Source: Oceaniglobus ichthyenteri (GTDB lineage: Bacteria > Pseudomonadota > Alphaproteobacteria > Rhodobacterales > Rhodobacteraceae). Taken from it: a stretch of DNA of 64,000 nucleotides. The translations under genes were made by a program, and so were the position numbers. The stretch lies in NCBI RefSeq assembly GCF_003057885.1, contig NZ_QAGK01000011.1, positions 55,817-119,816 on the forward strand, in the 5' to 3' direction. The notes beneath the pieces were generated by a model. It searched no databases and was not told the DNA's origin. It saw nothing but the letters and a program-made list of their open reading frames with translations. This document shows, piece after piece, positions 8,362-15,135 of the stretch (positions are counted from its first letter, which is position 1; each line of letters begins with the position of its first letter).

Positions 8362-9029
8362 TCCGGGCCTCCTATGGTGATCGACAGGGGCGGCAGGCCG
8401 TCGGCGCGTGCCTTAATCTTTTGCCCGGGGGTGACCGCGCCAACCCCTTCGGGGGTGCCGGTCATAATCACATCGCCGGGCTGCAATTTATATTGGCGCG
8501 ACAGGTTGGCGATGATTTCGGCCACCGACCAGATCATATGCGCCGTAGTCGAATTTTGCCGTTCGGTGCCATCGACCGACAGGGTGATGGCACGGGTATC
8601 ATGGCCCGCATCGCCCACCGGGCACAGCGGGCCGATGGGGGCGGAATGATCGAAAGATTTGCCCATTTCCCAGGGCCAGCTTTTTTCACGGGCGCGAAAT
8701 TGCAGATCGCGCCGGGTCAGATCAATGCCGATGGCATAATACCCGACATGGTTCAGGGCGTTTTCAACCGTGATTTCGCGCCCGCCGGTGGTGATGGCGG
8801 CGACCAGTTCAAGTTCGAATTGCAAATCATCGGTCATTGGCGGGTACGGCACGGTTGCACCGGTTTCAACCACCGCATCGGTGGGTTTTTGGAAAAAGAA
8901 CGGTGGATCGCGTGGATCGGCGCCTTCGTTCATTTCCAGGATATGCGCGGCATAGTTGCGCCCGACGCAATAAATCCGCCGCACTGTGAACCGTTCATCG
9001 CGCCCGGTTATGGCCAGGGTCGCGGTCAT
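8358..9029 (-). CDS. Fumarylacetoacetate hydrolase (FAH) family protein
   Basis: The 223-aa protein is a single FAH-fold domain. Visible are the entry motif YCVGRNYAAH near residue 20, PFFFQKPTDAV near 45, the metal-binding glutamates in FELELVAAI near 72 and the aspartate in IGIDLTRRDLQ. The family includes FAH, 2-keto-3-deoxy-sugar hydrolases, acylpyruvases and 4-oxalocrotonate decarboxylases, all splitting C-C bonds or decarboxylating oxo-acids. The size is that of the small YcgM/FAHD1-like acylpyruvase group. It overlaps both neighbours by ATGA, so it is coupled between the two PuuE-like paralogues. Confidence 0.9.
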   Translation of the reverse strand: MTATLAITGRDERFTVRRIYCVGRNYAAHILEMNEGADPRDPPFFFQKPTDAVVETGATVPYPPMTDDLQFELELVAAITTGGREITVENALNHVGYYAIGIDLTRRDLQFRAREKSWPWEMGKSFDHSAPIGPLCPVGDAGHDTRAITLSVDGTERQNSTTAHMIWSVAEIIANLSRQYKLQPGDVIMTGTPEGVGAVTPGQKIKARADGLPPLSITIGGPE

Positions 9030-9913
9030 GGGTGCACCTTGTGACTGGCATTATACCAATCATAAATCTCTTCGCCGTTCATATGCAGCACACCGTCATG
9101 GGCGTTGATATGGCTGTATACCTCTTCAAGATATTTGATCCGGTGGGGTTGGGCCGAGATATAGGGGTGAATGGCAATCGCCATGATCCGCGGGCGGTCG
9201 GCCCCCTCTTGCCACAAACGATCAAACTGATCGCAACATTTCTGTTTCCAATAGCCGGATTCGTGGTGCTGCACGATCATCGTCGGGATATCGTTCAACT
9301 CAACCGAATAGGGCAGGGTGACAAGTGGGCCATTGTCGGTGGAAATCGCCGTGGGTTCATCGTCATACACCCAGTCGCCGATATATTTCACCCCCGCCTC
9401 GGCCAGCAATTCGGGCGTGTCATAGGTTTGGGTCAACCCGGGGCCAAGCCAGCCAACCGATGGTTTGCCGGTGAACTCATGCATCGTATTCATTGACCGT
9501 TTGATCATGCCGCGCTGATCTTCGATCTTGTGCATCGGGCCTTGCTCCCAAGCATGGCCCATAAACTCCCACCCGGCATCGCGTGCCTGTTCGGCCACGC
9601 GGGTGTAATCCTCGATCACGCGGGCGTTGATGGATAGGGTGGGTTTGATGCCCAGCTTTTCATACAGATCATAAAACCGCCATACACCAACACGCATCCC
9701 GTATTCGTGCCACGACCAATTCGGCACATCGGGCAACAGGGTTTGGCCGGTGGGGGCCGGAATCACCTGGCGCGCCATGGGTTTGGAAATATCCCACACC
9801 TCAAGGTTCACAATGGTCCAGACGATAATGCGGTTATCGCCCGGCAGTTTCAGCGGCGGGCGGTCGACAATCGCCGAAAACGGCGCGCGCGATGATGGGA
9901 TTCTGTCGGTCAT
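9026..9913 (-). CDS. Polysaccharide-deacetylase-family protein, PuuE/allantoinase-like (copy 2)
   Basis: The protein is 295 aa from the ATG at 9913, preceded by AGGAGA 8 nt upstream; a longer frame upstream is only overlap with the OsmC gene. It is clearly paralogous to the protein at 7483-8361 and shares the blocks PDVPNWSWHEYGMRVGVWR, WEFMGHAWEQ, GWLGPGL and AIHPYISAQPHR. Metal-binding histidines are in these blocks. Two active paralogues suggest two successive hydrolytic steps, or a hetero-oligomer. No signal peptide is present, which argues against a cell-wall substrate. The start overlaps the OsmC stop by ATGA. Confidence 0.85.
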   Translation of the reverse strand: MTDRIPSSRAPFSAIVDRPPLKLPGDNRIIVWTIVNLEVWDISKPMARQVIPAPTGQTLLPDVPNWSWHEYGMRVGVWRFYDLYEKLGIKPTLSINARVIEDYTRVAEQARDAGWEFMGHAWEQGPMHKIEDQRGMIKRSMNTMHEFTGKPSVGWLGPGLTQTYDTPELLAEAGVKYIGDWVYDDEPTAISTDNGPLVTLPYSVELNDIPTMIVQHHESGYWKQKCCDQFDRLWQEGADRPRIMAIAIHPYISAQPHRIKYLEEVYSHINAHDGVLHMNGEEIYDWYNASHKVHP

Positions 9914-10386
9914 GTTGTGCTCTCCTTTGGCTTTGTAACCTGCCATTCGGTTTCGATCCTGGTTCCGGCCGCGCGCAGGATCACCGACATCGGACACCGC
10001 GCCTCAAGTGCGTCGCGCAGAGAATCGAGCGTTGCCGCGTCGGCATCGGTTTCCGCCTCAAGCGTCAGGCGAATATCGGGGAACGGCACCGGGACGTCGG
10101 CCTCGGCGTCGATGCCGCGATGATCCAACATGCCCTCGCATCCGATGCGGCGAAAATGCAGGTGGATCCCCCGCTCGTGGGCAATGCGGCGGGCAATTAC
10201 ATTGGTACAGGCCACCAGCGCGCCCAACATGGTTTCAAGCGGGGTCGGCCCCACATCGGTGCCGTGGCGATAGGGTGGTTCATCAATGACAAAGGCGTGG
10301 TTGCGCATGCGCACTTCGGTCAGGCTCATCGTGGGGCAGTGGCCTTCGACGTTGACGCGGATAAGGGGCTTTTTGCGAACATTCAT
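9910..10386 (-). CDS. OsmC family protein
   Basis: The 158-aa protein fits the OsmC/YhfA fold: PLETMLGALVACTNVIARRIA in the middle and CPMSVILRAAGT near the C-terminus supply the two conserved cysteines of the peroxidatic/thiol site. OsmC proteins reduce organic hydroperoxides; YhfA-like members have less certain roles and often sit in catabolic operons. Its start overlaps the aldolase remnant stop by ATGA and its stop overlaps the second deacetylase gene. A protective role against reactive by-products of the pathway is only an inference. Confidence 0.82.
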   Translation of the reverse strand: MNVRKKPLIRVNVEGHCPTMSLTEVRMRNHAFVIDEPPYRHGTDVGPTPLETMLGALVACTNVIARRIAHERGIHLHFRRIGCEGMLDHRGIDAEADVPVPFPDIRLTLEAETDADAATLDSLRDALEARCPMSVILRAAGTRIETEWQVTKPKESTT

Positions 10387-11056
10387 GTGGGATCAATCCT
10401 CCAGGGATGCAGCCCCTCGTTCAGGATCTGCGTAAGGGTCAGGTAAAACAGCCGCGCACCTTTGGCGTGCCAATCGCGGGCCGTGTCGCGCGCCACCGGC
10501 AGGCCAAAGGGCATACCGTGTGCGCGCAATCGATTGGCAATGTCATTTACCGCTGCTTGCACATCGGGGTGGGTCGGTTGCCCCGGATGGCCCATGGATG
10601 CGGCCAGATCATTTGGCCCGATCAAAACCGCCGCAACACCGGGGTTATCGGCAATGTCATCCAGTGCACCGTGCCTGCCACGCTTTCGATTTGTGCGATC
10701 AGGGCAGTGCGCGGCGCGGTCGCTGCGTGCACGTCAAAAAGTTGCGCCAGGGCGGCACACTGCGCGCCACTTTCGACCTGTGGCACCACCAGCGCATCAA
10801 CTCCGCAATCGAGGTATCGAATGATGCTGCCCGGTGCCACGCTTTCGGTGCGCAGCAACGTCGCCAGACCCGCCGCGCGGGCGGCGCGCGCCATATGCGC
10901 GGCCTGCGTGATGCCAATGGCGGTGCGTTCGCAATCAATGAACAGTGCGCTATCGGCAATACGCGCCAGCGCATCGCCCACGGCCAACCCTGCACCGCCG
11001 GGATTCACCGCACAAAGCGGAGTCTCACCCCTTAACCGTTGGCGCAGGTTCGCCAT
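10383..11056 (-). pseudogene. HpcH/HpaI aldolase, interrupted by a frameshift
   Basis: The gene starts at the ATG at 11056 (GAGGGGGG lies about 7 nt upstream) and reads as a class II HpcH/HpaI aldolase: LRQRLRGETPL at the N-terminus, VPQVESG and then IAQIESV carrying a metal-binding glutamate. Near 10662-10667 the frame is lost and ends at 10622. The adjacent frame continues with LDDIADNPGVAAVLIGPNDL, the rest of the same fold including the metal aspartate, to the stop at 10383, which overlaps the OsmC start by ATGA. One missing base explains this. Family members cleave or form 2-oxo-acid aldols using a divalent metal. The lesion could be a real mutation or a sequencing error; intact coupling at the 3' end suggests it is recent. 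Confidence 0.88.
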
Positions 11057-11316
11057 CCGATACCCCCCTCTGTCGTGCAATTGCTCTGCTTAAGCTGAAC
11101 ACAGACCCGTGTAGAAAATTGTGCACAATTTTATTTGCATCTGTCAAACTTTTTTGAAGTTATCGGAGGTAGGAGGGGTAATATTTTGAAATAGTAAATA
11201 AAAACAAATTGTTAAAATTACGATGGGGCAGCGGGCAACCTTTGGATTCCAATCTTTAGAATAATTGTACGCGATTCTTCATCCTCGGTTATATTCCCAA
11301 ATAATAAACTATACGG
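11057..11316. promoter_or_regulatory. AT-rich divergent promoter region between the catabolic operon and its GntR regulator
   Basis: This 260-bp gap is much richer in A and T than the flanking genes. It holds the 18-bp palindrome listed separately, an 11-bp inverted repeat AACAAATTGTT at 11203-11213 and a partial match AATTGTACGCGATT at 11263-11276. These ATTGT/ACAAT words are the half-sites typical of FCD-type GntR regulators. I could not assign -35/-10 boxes with confidence. Confidence 0.6.
11115..11132. promoter_or_regulatory. Perfect 18-bp palindrome, candidate GntR operator
   Basis: AAAATTGTGCACAATTTT is a perfect palindrome centred between 11123 and 11124, 59 bp before the aldolase start. 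The core TTGTGCACAA resembles known FCD-subfamily GntR operators (TTGT-N2-ACAA type). The divergent GntR gene beside it makes it the likely operator for the whole catabolic operon. Confidence 0.72.
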
Positions 11317-12030
11317 ATGCGCCCCATGACCGATACTTTTGACACCCCCGATTCGCCAAAACGCGCACGTCGCGGCCCACGATCAATGCAGGTGGCCGAC
11401 CGTTTGCGCGAACGCATTCTGGCAGGCGAAATTCACGCCGGAGAGCGGGTGAACGAAGCCCGGCTCAGCCTGCAATTGGGGGTATCGCGCACCCCAACGC
11501 GGGCCGCATTGCACGCGTTGGCCGCCGAAGGGCTGTTGGATTATGAAACAAACTGCGGCTTTACCGTGCGCAGCTATTCCGACGAAAGCATCGCCGAGGC
11601 GTTTGAAATTCGGGCCGTACTGGAAGGGTTGGCCTGTCGGCTGGCCGCCGAACGCACCCCCGACCCGGCCGTCACCGATGCATTTCGGCGCGCCCTTGCA
11701 CAGGGCGATGAAATTGTCGCCGGTTTTCGCGAAACCACCGCGCAGATGGAGGCATATCGGCAAATGAACATTGCCTTTCACAACGCGGTGATGGCAGCCG
11801 CCGAAAACCAGATGTTGGAAGAAACTTTGCGCCTGGCCCTGGCCCGCCCGGCCAGCAGCCTGCGCAATATCGTATCGTTCACACAGGCCCAGATCCGAAG
11901 CCGCCATGACGACCATCACCGGATTTTCGATGCCATTCAAAACGGCGAAGGCTGGCGCGCCGAATTGTTGATGCGCGAACATGTGACCCGGATCAAATCA
12001 AGTCAGGTCAGGCCGCAAACCGCGCCCTGA
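11317..12030 (+). CDS. GntR family transcriptional regulator (FCD subfamily)
   Basis: The 237-aa protein has an N-terminal winged helix (about residues 22-90, with VADRLRERILAGEIHAGERV and LGVSRTPTRAALHALAAEGL) followed by an all-helical FCD ligand-binding domain (about 95-230) with the acidic and histidine positions that bind metal/carboxylate ligands, for example IAFHNAVMAAAEN and HHRIFDAIQ. It is transcribed away from the catabolic operon, the usual arrangement for a local repressor whose inducer is the substrate or an intermediate. Two starts are possible, ATG at 11317 or 11326; neither has a strong Shine-Dalgarno sequence. Confidence 0.93.
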   Translation: MRPMTDTFDTPDSPKRARRGPRSMQVADRLRERILAGEIHAGERVNEARLSLQLGVSRTPTRAALHALAAEGLLDYETNCGFTVRSYSDESIAEAFEIRAVLEGLACRLAAERTPDPAVTDAFRRALAQGDEIVAGFRETTAQMEAYRQMNIAFHNAVMAAAENQMLEETLRLALARPASSLRNIVSFTQAQIRSRHDDHHRIFDAIQNGEGWRAELLMREHVTRIKSSQVRPQTAP

Positions 12031-12045
12031 CCGCAGGCGTCGGAT

Positions 12046-14412
12046 TTATCGCCCGATCCGCCGACCATCGGTCAGCGCGCCGATCTTGTTCACGATGCTT
12101 TCGGCGTCAATGCCGAAGTGGCGGTACAAATCGCCGATGGTTCCGGTTTGGCCGAAATGCTCAACCCCCAGCGGAATCGTGCGGTGGCCCGCAACCGAGC
12201 CAAGCCATGACAGCGTGGCGGGGTGGCCATCAATCACCGTGACCAACCGGCAATGGGGCGGCAGATCTTGCATCAACCGCTCTACATGGCTGGTGGCGTC
12301 GGTCTGGCCGCGGGTGCGGGCGCGCTGGGCCGCTGTCCAGCCGGCATTCAACCGATCCGCCGACGTGACGGCCAGAACCCCCACATCGCGGCGATGTTCG
12401 CCCAAGGCCCCGGCGGCGCGAATTGCCTCTGGCGCAATGACCCCCTGATAAGCAATGACGACGTCGCAGTTCGGCCCCGGCTTGCGCAGCCAATAGGCCC
12501 CATCAATCGCGCCCTGTTGCCAATCGGTATCGGGCCGTTGCCCCGGTTGATCGACCGGGTTGGTGGACAGGCGCAAATAGACCGAACCGCCGATTTCATC
12601 GCGCAGCCAGGTGTGTTCGTCCGGGTCACCGGTGCCGTCGCGCTGAAGATAATCAAAGGCCCAGCCCATGATCACCGCCAATTCATCGGCAAAGGCCGGT
12701 TCAAACGCGGCCAATCCATCCTGGCTCATCCCGATCAGGGGGGTGCCGATGGATTGGTGCGCGCCGCCCTCGGGGGCCAGGGTGACGCCCGACGGTGTGC
12801 CAACCACGATGAACCGCGCGTCCTGATAGCAGGCGTAATTCAACGCATCGAGGCCGCGCATGACAAACGGATCATACAGCGTGCCAATCGGAATCAACCG
12901 TTTGCCAAACAACGAATGCGACAGGCCCGCCGCGCCCAGCAACAAAAACAGGTTCATTTCCGCAATGCCCAGTTCGATATGCTGACCCTCGGGGGTAAAT
13001 TCCCATTTCGCGGTTGATGGAATGCGGTGTTCGATAAACGCGTCGGTCTGTGCCTTGCGGGAAAAAAGCTTGCGCCGGTTCACCCAAGGGCCAAGGTTGG
13101 TTGTGCCGGTCACATCGGGCGATGTGGTGACGATACGTGCGGCCAGATCGCTTTGGCCCTTTGACAGATCGTCAAGGATTTTGCCAAAAGCCATCTGGGT
13201 TGAAATCTCGCGGTCAGAGGACAGGGTGATTTCAGGAACGGGCAAAATATCATCGGAAAACCGGCGCCGACCCCTGGCGAAAAATGGCACGCGGTCAAGA
13301 AAGGATTGCAATGCGTCGGGGTCATCGACCGCGGCGAATTTATCCCATTCCTGCCCCTCTGGCACACCCATATGCGCCTGCCAATCGGCCATCTGCGTCT
13401 TGGTCATCAACCCGCCGTGGTTGTCTTTGTGCCCGGCAATCGGCGTGCCCCAACCTTTGATCGTATAGGCCAGAAAACAGGTGGGCCGATCATCTTTCAC
13501 GCTGGCAAACACATCGGCCATGGTGGTTACGCAATTGCCGCCCAGGTTTTCCATCAGCGCGCTCAATTCTTCATCGCTGCGCCGCTCGATCAGTGCCGAA
13601 ACAGGCCCCTGATCGCCCAGATCATCCATCAGCCGTTTGCGCCACACCGCCCCGCCCTGATAGGTCAGGGCCGAATATTGCTGGTTCGGGCAGGCATCAA
13701 TCCAGTCGCGCAGGGCGGCGCCGCCTTCTTCCTCAAACGCGGCGCGTTGCAAGGCCCCGTGTTTGATGCGGATCACATTCCAACTGAACGCCTCAAATAT
13801 CTTTTCAATCCGCTCAAACAGCCCCTCGCGCACCACCCCATCCAGGGATTGCCTGTTGTAATCAATGATCCACCAACAATTGCGCAGATCGTTTTTCCAC
13901 CCCTCTTGCAGGGCCTCATACACATTGCCTTCGTCCAACTCGGCATCTCCAACCAGGGCGACGTGCCGCCCCAAGGGTATGTCGCCGCCCCAATCCTTGG
14001 CGGTGATGTAATCCTGCACGATTGACCCGAACGCGGTGATCGCCACGCCCAAACCGACCGACCCGGTGGAATAATCCACATCATCGCCATCCTTGGTGCG
14101 GCTGGGGTAACTTTGCACGCCGCCAAAGCCGCGAAAGTTCTGCATTTTTTCCAGGGTTTGATTGCCCATCAAATATTGCATTGCATGAAAAATGGGCGAG
14201 GCATGGGGTTTCACCGCCACCCGATCTTCGGGCCGCAGGGCCGAAAAATACAGCGCCGTCATGATCGACACCATTGAGGCAGAACTGGCCTGATGCCCGC
14301 CGATCTTGATCCCGTCCTCTTTGGGGCGGATGTGATTGGCGTGGTGAATCATCCAATGCGACAGCCACAAAAGGCGGGTTTCCAGGGTCTTGAGCGGATC
14401 AGCGGTATTCAT
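12046..14412 (-). CDS. Homodimeric E1-type 2-oxoacid dehydrogenase / transketolase-like protein (MdeB-like)
   Basis: From the ATG at 14412 (AAAGG 8 nt upstream) the protein is 788 aa. It carries the thiamine diphosphate fold of AceE/transketolase: KIGGHQASSASM, the diphosphate motif VGDAELDEGNVYEALQEGW around residue 155-175, CCWWIIDYNRQSLDG-type following segment, and a second pyrimidine-binding domain with IELGIAEMNLFLLLGAAGL. It is shorter than AceE (about 890 aa) and resembles MdeB, the 2-oxobutyrate E1 linked to methionine degradation, which likewise lies beside an Lrp regulator. No methionine gamma-lyase or E2/E3 gene is next to it, so the oxo-acid is unproven. It probably acts in the cytoplasm with E2/E3 encoded elsewhere. 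Confidence 0.8.
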   Translation of the reverse strand: MNTADPLKTLETRLLWLSHWMIHHANHIRPKEDGIKIGGHQASSASMVSIMTALYFSALRPEDRVAVKPHASPIFHAMQYLMGNQTLEKMQNFRGFGGVQSYPSRTKDGDDVDYSTGSVGLGVAITAFGSIVQDYITAKDWGGDIPLGRHVALVGDAELDEGNVYEALQEGWKNDLRNCWWIIDYNRQSLDGVVREGLFERIEKIFEAFSWNVIRIKHGALQRAAFEEEGGAALRDWIDACPNQQYSALTYQGGAVWRKRLMDDLGDQGPVSALIERRSDEELSALMENLGGNCVTTMADVFASVKDDRPTCFLAYTIKGWGTPIAGHKDNHGGLMTKTQMADWQAHMGVPEGQEWDKFAAVDDPDALQSFLDRVPFFARGRRRFSDDILPVPEITLSSDREISTQMAFGKILDDLSKGQSDLAARIVTTSPDVTGTTNLGPWVNRRKLFSRKAQTDAFIEHRIPSTAKWEFTPEGQHIELGIAEMNLFLLLGAAGLSHSLFGKRLIPIGTLYDPFVMRGLDALNYACYQDARFIVVGTPSGVTLAPEGGAHQSIGTPLIGMSQDGLAAFEPAFADELAVIMGWAFDYLQRDGTGDPDEHTWLRDEIGGSVYLRLSTNPVDQPGQRPDTDWQQGAIDGAYWLRKPGPNCDVVIAYQGVIAPEAIRAAGALGEHRRDVGVLAVTSADRLNAGWTAAQRARTRGQTDATSHVERLMQDLPPHCRLVTVIDGHPATLSWLGSVAGHRTIPLGVEHFGQTGTIGDLYRHFGIDAESIVNKIGALTDGRRIGR

Positions 14413-14521
14413 ATCACAACCTTTGGGCAACGGTTTTGGGGCATTGTTTTTTCTCACAATACCCGGAAATGCGCGCATATCCTTATCAATTTTTTTGGCT
14501 GATAGGGGATGCATTGGTTAG

Positions 14522-14553
14522 TATCGCCAAAAATTACAGAAAAAGTGGCGATA
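14522..14553. promoter_or_regulatory. Inverted repeat abutting the Lrp start, candidate autoregulatory operator
   Basis: TATCGCCA at 14522-14529 and TGGCGATA at 14546-14553 are perfect 8-bp inverted arms with a 16-bp A-rich spacer. The right arm ends directly before the ATG at 14554 and so covers the ribosome-binding region. It sits in the 141-bp divergent gap between the E1 gene and its Lrp neighbour, where an Lrp-type regulator would be expected to bind. Confidence 0.55.
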
Positions 14554-15021
14554 ATGACCAAACTTGATACTTACGATTTGGCCCTTCTCAGGATGTTGCA
14601 GAAAAACGGGCGCGCCACGATCAACGATCTGGCCGAAGGCGTTGGGCTGAGCCCTTCGCCGGTCGCGCGTCGGGTACGGATGTTGGAGGACGCGGGAATC
14701 ATCACCGGCTATGCCGCCCTGTTGGATGAGGCGGCGCTGGGCTTTGAATTTTCGGTGTTCGTATCGGTGAAACTTGACCGGCAGGTTGATGATGCTTTGG
14801 CAAAGTTTGAAGCAGCGGTGCGCCGCTATCCCGAGGTGGTGGATTGCTGGCTGATGACTGGCAATCGCGATTATCTGTTGCGCGTCGCCACCCGCGGTCT
14901 GGCCGATTTTGAACAGTTCCTGACCGGCACATTCACCAAGATCCCCGGCGTGACATCCATCGAAAGCTCGATTCCCCTGCGGCGGGTCAAATCGGGGCTG
15001 GCGCGGATTCTGGATCAGTGA
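14554..15021 (+). CDS. Lrp/AsnC family transcriptional regulator
   Basis: The 155-aa protein has the standard Lrp order: an N-terminal helix-turn-helix (about 1-60; LDTYDLALLRMLQKNGRATINDLAEGVGL with SPSPVARRVRMLEDAGII as recognition helix) and a C-terminal RAM ligand-binding domain (about 65-150) ending in TKIPGVTSIESSIPLRRVK. It is divergent from the E1 gene, as MdeR is from MdeB, and most likely senses an amino acid and controls that gene. The ATG at 14554 is chosen because the protein then begins at the usual family position; upstream codons add an unrelated tail. Confidence 0.93.
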   Translation: MTKLDTYDLALLRMLQKNGRATINDLAEGVGLSPSPVARRVRMLEDAGIITGYAALLDEAALGFEFSVFVSVKLDRQVDDALAKFEAAVRRYPEVVDCWLMTGNRDYLLRVATRGLADFEQFLTGTFTKIPGVTSIESSIPLRRVKSGLARILDQ

Positions 15022-15135
15022 CAGGGGCCGAGTTTCCTTTTGCCCTGTCGGCAAATCACCCCTATACCACCGGCGCGTTGGCCTGGGCGTTTCCGCCGGG
15101 CCAACAGCGCGACACAAAAATGAGGCAGACACAGC

